Shown here: piece after piece, positions 25,523-33,631 of the stretch
How positions within the stretch are numbered: the stretch's first letter is position 1
Layout: each line of letters begins with the position of its first letter
Assembly (NCBI RefSeq): GCF_010977555.1
Contig: NZ_CP048815.1
Span: 5,014,501 to 5,078,500, forward strand
From: Caulobacter rhizosphaerae
GTDB lineage: Bacteria > Pseudomonadota > Alphaproteobacteria > Caulobacterales > Caulobacteraceae
DNA: 64,000 nucleotides
Direction of reading: 5' to 3'
Position numbers and translations under genes: made by a program
The notes under the pieces: model-generated
Seen by the model: the letters and a program-made list of their open reading frames with translations, nothing else
Database searches by the model: none
Told to the model about the DNA's origin: nothing

Positions 25523-25840
25523 CTAGCCCCCCACCGGATCCGGCATGCCCCGGACGTCGCGCCAGTATTCCTCGCGCACGTCGTCGTCGATCACCGGCGG
25601 ATCGCCCGCGCCCTTGTAGAGCCGGTCGTCGCCGCCCTTGCGGGCCTTGGCGATCCAGAAGGGCTGGCCGGTCTCGGCGTCGCTGAAATTGGCCTTCAGG
25701 CCCGAGTTCCGCAGCGCCTCGAAGGTGCGGCCGGCGTAGTAGAGGGTCTCGCCGGTCTTGGAGAGCCTGACCCGCCCGATCCGGGCCGGACCGTTCAGGC
25801 CCTTGGACTTGTCTTCGAGGTACATGATGCGGAATTTCAT
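25523..25840 (-). CDS. Conserved small protein of unknown function
   Basis: 105 residues, beginning MKFRIMYLEDKSKGL and with a beta-rich middle (RIGRVRLSKTGETLYYAGRTFE) and a tail with DDDVREEYWRDVRG. This resembles a small family widespread in bacteria with no established role. The gene lies six bases before the Sua5-type gene on the same strand, so it may be co-transcribed with it. The sequence reads as soluble and basic-acidic mixed. Confidence 0.6.
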   Translation of the reverse strand: MKFRIMYLEDKSKGLNGPARIGRVRLSKTGETLYYAGRTFEALRNSGLKANFSDAETGQPFWIAKARKGGDDRLYKGAGDPPVIDDDVREEYWRDVRGMPDPVGG

Positions 25841-25846
25841 CGGCTC

Positions 25847-26824
25847 TTATCCCACGAACCCGGCCGCCCGTCTCAGACGGTCGTTGATCGCCTCGCCCAG
25901 GCCCTCGTCCGGGATCGGGGCGACGGCGATGCCGGCGGGCCTGGTCCGGTCGGCGGCGCGCATGAACGCGAACAGCTTAGCCGCCGCCTCCGCGAGATCG
26001 CCCGAGGGGCTGAGGTTGAACACCCCCTCCCCCGTCGGCCACGGCCCGAACGCCAGGAACGCCTCGCCCTCGCGCGGCGCGGTCGCCTCGATCCGCACGG
26101 GCGCGTCGGGCGCGTAGTGCAGGGCCAGGCGGCCGGGCGAGCGCTTGGCGTCGTCGTCGGCCGGGGCCAGCGGTCCCACCACCGCCTCCAGCTGGGCCCT
26201 GGTCACGGCGCCAGGGCGCAGCAGGCGGACCGGACCGTCGAGCACGGCGACGACGGTGGATTCCAGGCCCACCGCGCAGGGTCCGCCGTCCAGGGCGGCG
26301 GCGGCCTTGTCGCCGGTCTCGGCGAAGGCGTCGGCGAAGGTGGTCGGGCTGGGCCGGCCCGAGCGGTTGGCCGACGGCGCGACCACCGGCCCGCCGAACG
26401 CGGCCAGCACGGCGCGCGACAGCGGATGACTCGGCACGCGGATGGCCACGGTGTCCAGTCCCGCCCGGGCCAGGTCGCAGACGGCGGCCACGTCGCGGAT
26501 CGGGGCGACGATCGTCAGCGGTCCCGGCCAGAAGGCGGCGGCTAGCGCCAGGGCGCGGTCGTCGAAGACGGCGATGCGGGCCGCGGTCTCCGCGTCGTGG
26601 ACATGGGCGATCAGCGGGTTGAAGCGCGGGCGGCCCTTGGCCTCGAAGATCGCGGCCACGGCCGCGGGGTTGGCGGCGTCGGCGCCCAGGCCGTAGACCG
26701 TCTCGGTCGGCAGCAGCACCAGGGCGCCGTCCGCCAGCGCCCGGGCGGCGGCCGCTATTTCCGCTTGGCTGTGATGGCGAAGTTGACCTTCACCTTGCCG
26801 CCGATCTGATCCGTAGACGCCCAT
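25847..26824 (-). CDS. Sua5/YrdC-type L-threonylcarbamoyladenylate synthase
   Basis: About 325 residues. YrdC domain (PTETVYGLGADA, KGRPRFNPLIAHVHD, AFWPGPLTI, APSANRSGRPSPT) followed by a C-terminal Sua5 domain (about 230-325). It makes threonylcarbamoyl-AMP from Thr, bicarbonate and ATP for the t6A modification of tRNA. No ATG, GTG or TTG lies between the end of the upstream gene and the conserved motif, so the start is set at ATG 26,824, inside the cytochrome b561-YceI gene, giving a 70-base overlap in another frame. A start further in would cut off the domain's first helix. Confidence 0.8.
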   Translation of the reverse strand: MGVYGSDRRQGEGQLRHHSQAEIAAAARALADGALVLLPTETVYGLGADAANPAAVAAIFEAKGRPRFNPLIAHVHDAETAARIAVFDDRALALAAAFWPGPLTIVAPIRDVAAVCDLARAGLDTVAIRVPSHPLSRAVLAAFGGPVVAPSANRSGRPSPTTFADAFAETGDKAAAALDGGPCAVGLESTVVAVLDGPVRLLRPGAVTRAQLEAVVGPLAPADDDAKRSPGRLALHYAPDAPVRIEATAPREGEAFLAFGPWPTGEGVFNLSPSGDLAEAAAKLFAFMRAADRTRPAGIAVAPIPDEGLGEAINDRLRRAAGFVG

Positions 26825-28098
26825 TCGCCCTGTCCAACCCCGAACGCCGTCCGGTCCAGGGTGGTTACACCGCGCGCCGTGGCCGTGTCGCCATCGATCT
26901 TCAGGGTGAAGGGCAGGCTGACCGGCTTCTTGACGCCGCGCAGGTCCAGCGTCCCGTCGGCGACGAACTTGCCTTCGCCGGTCTTGCGGAATTTGCTGGC
27001 CGTGAAGGTCGCCTTGGGATGGGCGGCCGTGTCGAAGAAGTCCCCGCTGGGCAGGCTGGAATCGCGCTGGTCGTCGCCGGTGGCGGCCGAGCCCATGTCG
27101 ATGCTGACGGTTAGTTTGGAGCGGTCCAGCGCCTCGGGCGAGAACAGGATGTCGGCCGTCCAGCGCTTGAACTGGCCCTCGATGGCGTCGCCGGCCCAGC
27201 TGGCGGTGAAGTTCAGGGTCGAGCCCTTGGCCACGGCCCAGGCGACGGGATCCTTCAGGGCCGTCTCCGGCGCGGCCGGGGCGACGGTTTCGGCCGGCGG
27301 CGTGATCGGGGTCGGGGCGGCCGTGGCGGCCTCGGCCGGGGCGGCGGGCTCGGCGCTGGGCGTGCCGGCCTGGGCGTCGGCGATGTCTGCCGGGGCGGCC
27401 GGGGCCTTGGCCTTCAGCGCCGGCCTGTAGGCGTAGCCGGCGAAGACCACGGCGACCAGGCCGGCGGCGGCCAGCCAGGCGCGCGGCTCCAGCCAGCCGG
27501 GCTTGGCGCCCGGCGCCATGTGGCCCAATACCGCGTCGCGGTCGAGGATCTGGTGCTTGGCCACCGCCCCCAGGTGCAGGGCCAACAGGCCGTAGGTCAG
27601 CTTGACCAGCAGGCCGTGGGCGTTCTCGCCGATCTCGTGCCACAGGTGCTTGGGACCGGCCGCCAGCTCGGGCAGGAACGGCAGGTGCGGCCAGGGGATC
27701 GCGCCATACAGCACGGTCGGGATGGTCAGCCGGCTGGCCGAGACGATGATCCAGCCGGTCAGCGGCAGGCCGATCATGATCACGTAGAAGCCCGCGTGCA
27801 CGATCTTGGAGGCGATCGTCTCCCAGCGGGCCTGGGTGACCGGATGCGGCGGCGGCCGATGGAACAGCCGCCAGGCCAGACGCGCCAGGCTGAGCAGCAG
27901 GATGGTGATCCCGATCGACTTGTGCAGTTGGAAGATGGCGTAGGTGGCCGGCCCCTTGGGCTCGTCGCCCATCCGCCAGCCCAGGATAATCTGGAAGACG
28001 ATGGCGGCGGCGATCAGCCAGTGCAGGACGACGGCGACGGTCGTGTACCGGACGGGGCGACCCGCCGAAGGGGTCTCGATAGGCGCTTCGGCGGTCAT
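26755..28098 (-). CDS. Cytochrome b561 fused to a YceI domain
   Basis: 447 residues. Residues about 15-190 form a cytochrome b561 four-helix membrane domain with haem-ligand histidines (VLHWLIAAAI, HKSIGI, VHAGFY, GLLALHLGAVAKH). An Ala/Pro-rich linker (about 225-285) follows, then a YceI lipocalin-like domain (about 290-447; FTASWAGDAIEGQF, SIDMGSAATGD). YceI domains bind polyisoprenoids such as quinone precursors, so the fusion suggests electron transfer with a bound isoprenoid. A stand-alone YceI gene lies just upstream. Confidence 0.9.
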   Translation of the reverse strand: MTAEAPIETPSAGRPVRYTTVAVVLHWLIAAAIVFQIILGWRMGDEPKGPATYAIFQLHKSIGITILLLSLARLAWRLFHRPPPHPVTQARWETIASKIVHAGFYVIMIGLPLTGWIIVSASRLTIPTVLYGAIPWPHLPFLPELAAGPKHLWHEIGENAHGLLVKLTYGLLALHLGAVAKHQILDRDAVLGHMAPGAKPGWLEPRAWLAAAGLVAVVFAGYAYRPALKAKAPAAPADIADAQAGTPSAEPAAPAEAATAAPTPITPPAETVAPAAPETALKDPVAWAVAKGSTLNFTASWAGDAIEGQFKRWTADILFSPEALDRSKLTVSIDMGSAATGDDQRDSSLPSGDFFDTAAHPKATFTASKFRKTGEGKFVADGTLDLRGVKKPVSLPFTLKIDGDTATARGVTTLDRTAFGVGQGEWASTDQIGGKVKVNFAITAKRK

Positions 28099-28142
28099 GG
28101 TCGTCCTCGTCTCGGGTCGGGTCTTAGCAGATCCATTAGCGC

Positions 28143-28247
28143 GCCTCTTCCTGAGGGGCTCGACCCTTTGGTCGAGCCTCGAAGGACGCAGCGTGAAAGC
28201 CGTGCGTCCTTCGAGGCCCGCCGCGCGGGCGCCTCAGGATGAGGAGG
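28143..28247. repeat. Inverted repeat, TGCGTCCTTCGAGG/CTCAGGATGAGG type
   Basis: Facing arms CCTCGAAGGACGCA and TGCGTCCTTCGAGG, with outer CCTGAGG/CCTCAGGATGAGG elements. About 45 bases from 28,202 match the reverse complement of 51,311-51,355 nearly exactly. It separates the YceI gene end from the cytochrome b561 gene start on the same strand. Confidence 0.85.
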
Positions 28248-28253
28248 TCTAGC

Positions 28254-28883
28254 TTATTTCTTCGGATTGAACTCAGCTTCGATCGCCAGGTCGACGTCGT
28301 CGCTGACCATCGGCACGAGGTGGGTGAAGCCGAAGTCCGAGCGCTTGATCTTGCCGGTGGCCGAGAAGCCCATGATCTGCGAGCCGAACGGGGTCTTGGC
28401 GTAGCCGTTGTACTTGACGTCCAGGGTGACCGGCTTGGTCACGCCGCGGAAGGTCAAGTCGCCGGTCAGCTTGCCCGGCTCGACCTTGGTCGAGACGAAG
28501 GTGATCTTCGGATACTGGGTCCCGTTGAAGAACTTCGCGTCCGTGCCGATTTCCTTGTCGAAGTCCGGCAGGCCGGTGTCGACCTTGGTGGCGTCAATGG
28601 TGATCGACACCTTGGTGTCCAGCGGCTTGGCCGGGTCGTAGGCGTACGAACCGTCGATGGCGCCCTGGGCGAAGCGGAAGGTGTAGTGCGACGTGCCGAA
28701 GTGCGTGACCTTCATCGTCAGGCTGGCGTGGCGCTTGTCGAGCGTCCAGGTTCCGGCGGGCGCGGCGGCCGGATCGCTCGCGACCTGGGCGGAGGCCACG
28801 ACCGGCAGGGCGGCGGACGCGGTCAGAAGAGCGCCGGCCAGGAAGGCGCCCCTAAAGAGCGAGGAGGCGATGCGGCGGTTCAT
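28254..28883 (-). CDS. YceI-family periplasmic protein
   Basis: 209 residues with a signal peptide (about 1-32, ending VASAQ) and a complete YceI domain (TWTLDKRHASLTMKVTHFG, PKITFVSTKVEPG, DLTFRGVTKPVTLDV). The fold is a lipocalin-like barrel that binds a long isoprenoid chain. The start at 28,883 has GGAGA upstream. A CTGT-AATA-ACAG inverted repeat (28,900-28,911) upstream may be a regulator site. Probably transcribed ahead of the cytochrome b561-YceI fusion. Confidence 0.9.
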   Translation of the reverse strand: MNRRIASSLFRGAFLAGALLTASAALPVVASAQVASDPAAAPAGTWTLDKRHASLTMKVTHFGTSHYTFRFAQGAIDGSYAYDPAKPLDTKVSITIDATKVDTGLPDFDKEIGTDAKFFNGTQYPKITFVSTKVEPGKLTGDLTFRGVTKPVTLDVKYNGYAKTPFGSQIMGFSATGKIKRSDFGFTHLVPMVSDDVDLAIEAEFNPKK

Positions 28884-29055
28884 GGGGACAGTCTCCAAAC
28901 TGTAATAACAGCAGTTGCTGATCCCCCAACTTAGGAAGCTTGGCCCGGCGCGGAAGGGACCGCCCTTCACGAAGCCGTGATCCAATCGACTTTGCAGGGG
29001 GCGTCGCGGCATCTAAACGAAGTTCACCTATCCGCCGCCAGATCGGACACGTCCC

Positions 29056-30801
29056 ATGACCTACCGCGCGCCCGGCCGCGACCTCGCCTTCGCCCTGAAG
29101 CACGTGGCCGGGTTCGACCGCCTGGCGACCGCCTTCCCGGAGGCCGACGCCGACACGGTCAGCGCGGTGCTCGAGGCGGCGGGAGCGTTCGCCAGCGAGG
29201 TGCTGGCCCCGCTGAACCGAGGCGGAGACCTGGTCGGCGCGAAGCTCGAAAACGGTGTCGTCCGCACCGCGCCGGGCTTCGCCGACGCCTACCACCGGTT
29301 CGCCCAGGACGGCTGGACCAGCCTGGCGGCCGCGCCCGAGCACGGCGGCCAGGGCCTGCCGAAAACCCTGGAGGTGGCGGTGCTGGAAATGGTCCAGGCC
29401 GCCAACATGGCGTTCGGCCTGTGCCCGATGCTGAGCCTGGGCGCCATCGAGGCCCTGACCCACCACGGCTCAGACCGCCAGAAGTCGCTCTACCTGCCTC
29501 GCCTGGTGTCGGGCGAATGGACCGGGACCATGAACCTGACCGAGCCCCAGGCCGGCTCGGACCTGGGCGCCCTGACGACGATGGCCACGCCGGACGGGAA
29601 CGGCGGCTACAGCCTGTCGGGCCAGAAGATCTTCATCACCTGGGGCGACCACGACGCGGCCGACAACATCCTGCACCTGGTGCTGGCCCGCACGCCCGAC
29701 GCCCCGCCCGGCGTCAAGGGCATCTCGCTGTTCCTGGCTCCCAAGGTTCTGGTCGACGAGGCCGGCGGCCCGGGCGCGGCCAACGCCCTGCGGGTCGGCG
29801 GACTGGAGCACAAGCTGGGCATCCACGGCTCGCCGACCTGCGTGATGCTGTACGAGGGGGCCAAGGCCGAACTGGTCGGCCAGTTGGGCCAGGGCCTGGC
29901 TCACATGTTCACGATGATGAACGCCGCGCGGCTGCAGGTCGGCGCCCAGGGGACCGCCATCGCCGAGCGGGCCTACCAGCAGGCGCTGGACTTCTCGCTG
30001 GAGCGGACGCAAGGCCGCTCGGCCTGGACCGGAGCCCATCCCTCGCGGCTCTACGACCATCCCGACATCCGCAGGACCCTGGTGCTGATGAAGGCGAAGA
30101 TCGAGGCGGCGCGTGGGATCTGCCTGTCCACGGCCGTGGCCGCCGACCTCTCCACCCACGCCGCCACCGAGGAAGAGCGCGCGACCGCCAAGCTGCGTGA
30201 GGAACTGCTGACCCCGATCGCCAAGGCCTGGTCCACCGACGTCGGCGTCGAGGTCGCCTCCCAGGGCGTGCAGGTGCACGGCGGCATGGGCTTCATCGAG
30301 GAGACCGGCGCGGCCCAGCACTATCGCGACGCCCGCATCGCCCCGATCTACGAGGGCGCCAACGGCATCCAGGCCATCGACCTGATCGGCCGCAAGCTCC
30401 CCCTGTCGGAAGGCCAGGCGATCGCCGACCTGATGGACGACATGCGCGACACCCAGGAAGCGCTTGAGGCCGCCGGCGGCGCGCTGGGCGGCTTCGCCCT
30501 GCGTTTCAAGGCGGCGCTGGACGCGGCCGGTTCCGCCACCGCCTGGCTGATCGAGCGCCGGGCCCGGGCCATACCCGACGCCCTTTCTGGCGCGACGGCC
30601 TATCTGAAGCTGCTGGGCGACACGGTCGGCGGCTGGATGCTGGCCAAGGGCGCCCTGGCCGAACCCGAGGGCCTGCGGCTGACGCTGGCGCGGGTCTATG
30701 GCGAGGCCGTGCTGGCCAGCGTGCCAGGGCAGCTGGCGGCGGTGACGACAGGCGCAGCGGATCTAGAGGCGGTGACGCCGGACATGCTGGGCGCGCACTG
30801 A
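29056..30801 (+). CDS. Acyl-CoA dehydrogenase family protein (long form)
   Basis: 581 residues, longer than the standard 380-residue enzyme because of an N-terminal extension and a C-terminal domain (about 450-581). FAD-binding motifs are present: NLTEPQAGSDLGALTT, KIFITWGDHDAADN, and the catalytic-region QVHGGMGFIEETGAAQHYRDARI with the base residue in IYEGANGIQ. The layout matches the methylthiopropionyl-CoA/AidB-like subgroup. Probably oxidises an acyl-CoA in fatty-acid or amino-acid breakdown. Confidence 0.88.
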   Translation: MTYRAPGRDLAFALKHVAGFDRLATAFPEADADTVSAVLEAAGAFASEVLAPLNRGGDLVGAKLENGVVRTAPGFADAYHRFAQDGWTSLAAAPEHGGQGLPKTLEVAVLEMVQAANMAFGLCPMLSLGAIEALTHHGSDRQKSLYLPRLVSGEWTGTMNLTEPQAGSDLGALTTMATPDGNGGYSLSGQKIFITWGDHDAADNILHLVLARTPDAPPGVKGISLFLAPKVLVDEAGGPGAANALRVGGLEHKLGIHGSPTCVMLYEGAKAELVGQLGQGLAHMFTMMNAARLQVGAQGTAIAERAYQQALDFSLERTQGRSAWTGAHPSRLYDHPDIRRTLVLMKAKIEAARGICLSTAVAADLSTHAATEEERATAKLREELLTPIAKAWSTDVGVEVASQGVQVHGGMGFIEETGAAQHYRDARIAPIYEGANGIQAIDLIGRKLPLSEGQAIADLMDDMRDTQEALEAAGGALGGFALRFKAALDAAGSATAWLIERRARAIPDALSGATAYLKLLGDTVGGWMLAKGALAEPEGLRLTLARVYGEAVLASVPGQLAAVTTGAADLEAVTPDMLGAH

Positions 30802-30835
30802 CACGGCGGGGGGCGACGTCGGCGGGCCAAAGCTG

Positions 30836-31468
30836 CTAGCGCAACATCCCCCAGGTGATCATCGCCTGGCCGACGAAGTACAGGAACCACACCGCCCAGG
30901 CCGTCAGGCGGGGCGAGCCGGCCAGCTTGGCGCCCTTGAACAGGTCGAACGACAGGATGGCGTCGGAGGCCATGAAGGCCAGGGCTCCGACGGTGGCCGG
31001 CCAGCCCAGGCGCGGCAGCAGCAAGCTCGTCGAGACCATCGCGACGATGGCCAGAACATAGAGGACGACGGCCGGCTTCAAGGCGCCCAGCGACGTCCAA
31101 AGCCTCGCCAGCAGGGTCGCGGCGGCCAGGACGACCAGGGGCGCGGCGATCCAGAACGCCGCCCCGGCCGGACCTCGCTCGCGCCAGAACAGCACGACAT
31201 AGACCCCATGGCCCGCCAGGAAGGCGGCCAGGCCGAACGGCAGCCAGCGCTTGGGATCGCCGGCGAGGAAGGCGTCGCCGAGCGCGCACAGGGCCAGGGC
31301 GATCGCCAGCCCCGGCCCGCCGCCCTCCAGATAGGCCAGCACCGACAGCGCCCCCACGGCGAGCGTCTTGACCAGGGTCCGCAGGAACGACGGCGGCCGC
31401 TGAACCAGGACCAGGCCGTACAGCACCGCGCAGAGCCCGGCCACGGCCCACAGCCGAAGGTCAGTCAT
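30836..31468 (-). CDS. YhhN-family membrane protein, lysoplasmalogenase type
   Basis: 210 residues with about seven hydrophobic helices. Family pattern CALGDAFLAGDP, LPFGLAAFLAGHGVYV and AFMASDAILSF with the paired Asp residues that characterise lysoplasmalogenases, which cleave the vinyl-ether bond of lysoplasmalogen. Whether this bacterium makes such lipids is not known from sequence. It starts a few bases before the DUF1232 gene stops, so the two are coupled. Confidence 0.8.
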   Translation of the reverse strand: MTDLRLWAVAGLCAVLYGLVLVQRPPSFLRTLVKTLAVGALSVLAYLEGGGPGLAIALALCALGDAFLAGDPKRWLPFGLAAFLAGHGVYVVLFWRERGPAGAAFWIAAPLVVLAAATLLARLWTSLGALKPAVVLYVLAIVAMVSTSLLLPRLGWPATVGALAFMASDAILSFDLFKGAKLAGSPRLTAWAVWFLYFVGQAMITWGMLR

Positions 31469-31898
31469 CCGCACCCAGCTTGGCGAGGAAGGTCCGGGCC
31501 TCGTCCTTGTGGCGGGGTTTGAGGTTCTTGCCGACGATGGCGATCAGGGCCGCGATGACGGCGGCGTCGTCGGTGAAGCCGATGGCCGGCAGCACATCCG
31601 GGATGGCGTCGGTCGGCAGCACGAAATAGGCCAGGGCCGCCAGCATCATGCCCTTGGCGGCGGTCGGCGTGGTGGGATCCTTGGCGCACCACCACAGCGA
31701 CAGGGCGTCGGCCGCGAACGGGACCTTGGCGGCCACCTTGCGGATCTTCGGCCAGAAGCCCCGCGCCACGCGCTGCTCATTGACCTTCACCGTGGCGGGC
31801 ACGAGGGCCTTCTTCGGATCCAGCACCTCGCGGGCGTTCGCTTCGGGGTCGACGCCCTTCGGGTTGACGTCGGGGGATGGTTTGGCGTCTGCGCTCAT
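31461..31898 (-). CDS. DUF1232 (YkvA-type) membrane protein
   Basis: 145 residues. The DUF1232 motif, a membrane helix with VLPTDAIPDVLPAIGFTDDAAVI, lies in the C-terminal half, preceded by WWCAKDPTTPTAAKG. These proteins are small and widespread with unknown role. The start at 31,898 has GAGGAG about 12 bases upstream. A TTG 27 bases earlier is also possible. Upstream is a divergent SDR gene. Confidence 0.82.
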   Translation of the reverse strand: MSADAKPSPDVNPKGVDPEANAREVLDPKKALVPATVKVNEQRVARGFWPKIRKVAAKVPFAADALSLWWCAKDPTTPTAAKGMMLAALAYFVLPTDAIPDVLPAIGFTDDAAVIAALIAIVGKNLKPRHKDEARTFLAKLGADD

Positions 31899-31952
31899 CG
31901 GGGTAAACCGCTCCTCAAGGTCCAATTAAACGCAGGCTCTGAGGAAACGTCC

Positions 31953-32735
31953 ATGAAACTCGATAGCACCGTCGCCGCCGTCGTCACCGGAGGCGCCTCG
32001 GGTCTCGGCGAAGCCACCGCCCGCGCCCTGGCCGCCCAGGGCGTAAAGGTCGCCATCTTCGACATGAACGAGGCCAAGGGCGAAGCGGTCGCCCGGGAGA
32101 TCGGCGGCGTGTTCTGCAAGGTCAACGTCACCTCCGACGAGGACGTTGACGCCGGCTTCGCCAAGGCCCGCGCGGCCCACGGCCAGGAGCGTGTCCTGGT
32201 CAACTGCGCCGGCACCGGCAACGCCATCAAGACGGCCAGCCGCGACAAGGCCACCGGCGAGGCCCGGCACTTCCCGCTCGACGCCTTCAACATGATCATC
32301 CAGATCAACCTGGTCGGCACGTTCCGCTGCATCGCCAAGTCGGCCAAGGGCATGCTGGACCTGGAGCCGCTGGAGGACGGCGAGCGCGGCGCGATCGTCA
32401 ACACCGCCAGCGTGGCGGGCGAGGACGGCCAGGTCGGCCAGGCCGCCTATTCGGCCTCGAAGGGCGGCGTCATCGGCATGACCCTGCCGATCGCCCGCGA
32501 CCTGATGAACGACGGCGTTCGGGTCAACACCATCCTGCCGGGGATCTTCAACACGCCGCTGATGAACGGCGCGCCCGAGAACGTGAAGGCCGCCCTGGCC
32601 GCCTCGGTGCCGTTCCCCAAGCGCCTGGGCAATCCCGAGGAATACGCCCAGTTGGCCCTGACCATGATCACCTGCGGCTATTTCAACGGCGAGGACGTGC
32701 GCCTGGACGGCGGCATCCGCATGGCCCCGCGATAG
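31953..32735 (+). CDS. SDR dehydrogenase, 3-hydroxyacyl-CoA dehydrogenase type (HSD17B10-like)
   Basis: 260-residue SDR: cofactor loop TGGASGLGEATARAL (about 13-27), VNCAGTG (about 85), catalytic NTASVAGEDGQVGQAAYSASKGG with Ser, Tyr and Lys. The insertion TASRDKATGEARHFPLDAF and the overall layout match type-2 3-hydroxyacyl-CoA dehydrogenases of isoleucine and fatty-acid breakdown. GAGGAAAC precedes the ATG by 5-10 bases. Near an acyl-CoA dehydrogenase and so plausibly in the same catabolic route. Confidence 0.87.
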   Translation: MKLDSTVAAVVTGGASGLGEATARALAAQGVKVAIFDMNEAKGEAVAREIGGVFCKVNVTSDEDVDAGFAKARAAHGQERVLVNCAGTGNAIKTASRDKATGEARHFPLDAFNMIIQINLVGTFRCIAKSAKGMLDLEPLEDGERGAIVNTASVAGEDGQVGQAAYSASKGGVIGMTLPIARDLMNDGVRVNTILPGIFNTPLMNGAPENVKAALAASVPFPKRLGNPEEYAQLALTMITCGYFNGEDVRLDGGIRMAPR

Positions 32736-32741
32736 GGAGCG

Positions 32742-32910
32742 CTTCCTTCTCCCCTTGCGGGAGAAGGTGGCCCGCGCAACGGGTCGGATGGGGGGTCTCT
32801 CAAAACGACAACCGCCGCGACCGGCCTTTCGGCTGCTCGCGGCGGCTCTGTCTTTCGACCTCTCATCCGTCGGCTAGGCCGACAACTTCTCCCGCAAGGG
32901 GAGAAGGAAG
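32742..32910. repeat. Large inverted repeat, CTTCCTTCTCCCC type
   Basis: Arms of 25 bases (32,742-32,766 and 32,886-32,910) are exact reverse complements, with a nested CCGCCGCGA/TCGCGGCGG hairpin in between. It lies between the SDR gene and a convergent lipoprotein gene, so it probably works as a bidirectional terminator. Confidence 0.9.
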
Positions 32911-32914
32911 GTCG

Positions 32915-33520
32915 CTACTTCGGCGCCGGGCGCTGGATGCTGGGCGCCAGGTTGGCCATGATCTCGCGAGCGTCATAGGCCCGCGGATCGCCCGACGGCT
33001 TGCGCCCCTTGTGCATCACGATCTCGGCGCTGGCCTCGAACTTCTCGATCGTGCGGACTTCGGTGCGATCGAAGAAGGGGTCGCCCCAGTAGGGATCCCA
33101 GGCGCGCCAGCCGCCATAGCGGGGCCCGTAATAGCGCCAGGCCGGGCGCCAATAGCCGTAGCCGCCGCCGTAATAGCCGAACGGTCGGCCGAAGGGGTCG
33201 CCGTCGATCACGGTGCGGGCGTCACGGTCGGTGCGGCGGTCGGCCGTCTCGAACCAGTCATAGCCCTGCTGGGTGGTCAGCTCGGCGGCCCGGTACAGCA
33301 GATAGCGCTCGACGGTTTCCCGCGAGGTGAGGCTGTTGCCGGCGAAGGTCACCCGATAGCGGTCGCCTTCGAGACGCTGCTCGGAGAAACCGCCCGTCGC
33401 CTGCTGGCCGCGGACGTTCGGCTGGTAGGGGGTGGCGGTGGCGCAGGCCGTCAGGAGGGCGGCGAGCGCCACGGCCGCGACCATTCCGGCCTTGCCGCCT
33501 ATGGTCTTGCGTTTAGTCAT
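32915..33520 (-). CDS. Lipoprotein, CC0125/CC1285 family
   Basis: 201 residues with a lipoprotein signal (VALAALLTAC, lipidated Cys about 26). The conserved core RYRVTFAGNSLTSRETVERYLLYRAAELT is that of a Caulobacter lipoprotein family of unknown function. A central Tyr/Gly/Trp-rich stretch (about 110-150; repeats of YYGGGYGYW type) is unusual and could be a flexible surface segment. It ends five bases before a large repeat. Confidence 0.82.
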   Translation of the reverse strand: MTKRKTIGGKAGMVAAVALAALLTACATATPYQPNVRGQQATGGFSEQRLEGDRYRVTFAGNSLTSRETVERYLLYRAAELTTQQGYDWFETADRRTDRDARTVIDGDPFGRPFGYYGGGYGYWRPAWRYYGPRYGGWRAWDPYWGDPFFDRTEVRTIEKFEASAEIVMHKGRKPSGDPRAYDAREIMANLAPSIQRPAPK

Positions 33521-33631
33521 GGCGCATTCCTTTACTCGGAATCTTGGCGAAAAGACTCGTTTCGTCCCATCAGCCTAATGCATGGCCCAGCTTTGTGGTT
33601 TCGCCAAGGCGAATGCGTTTCAGCGATGAGA

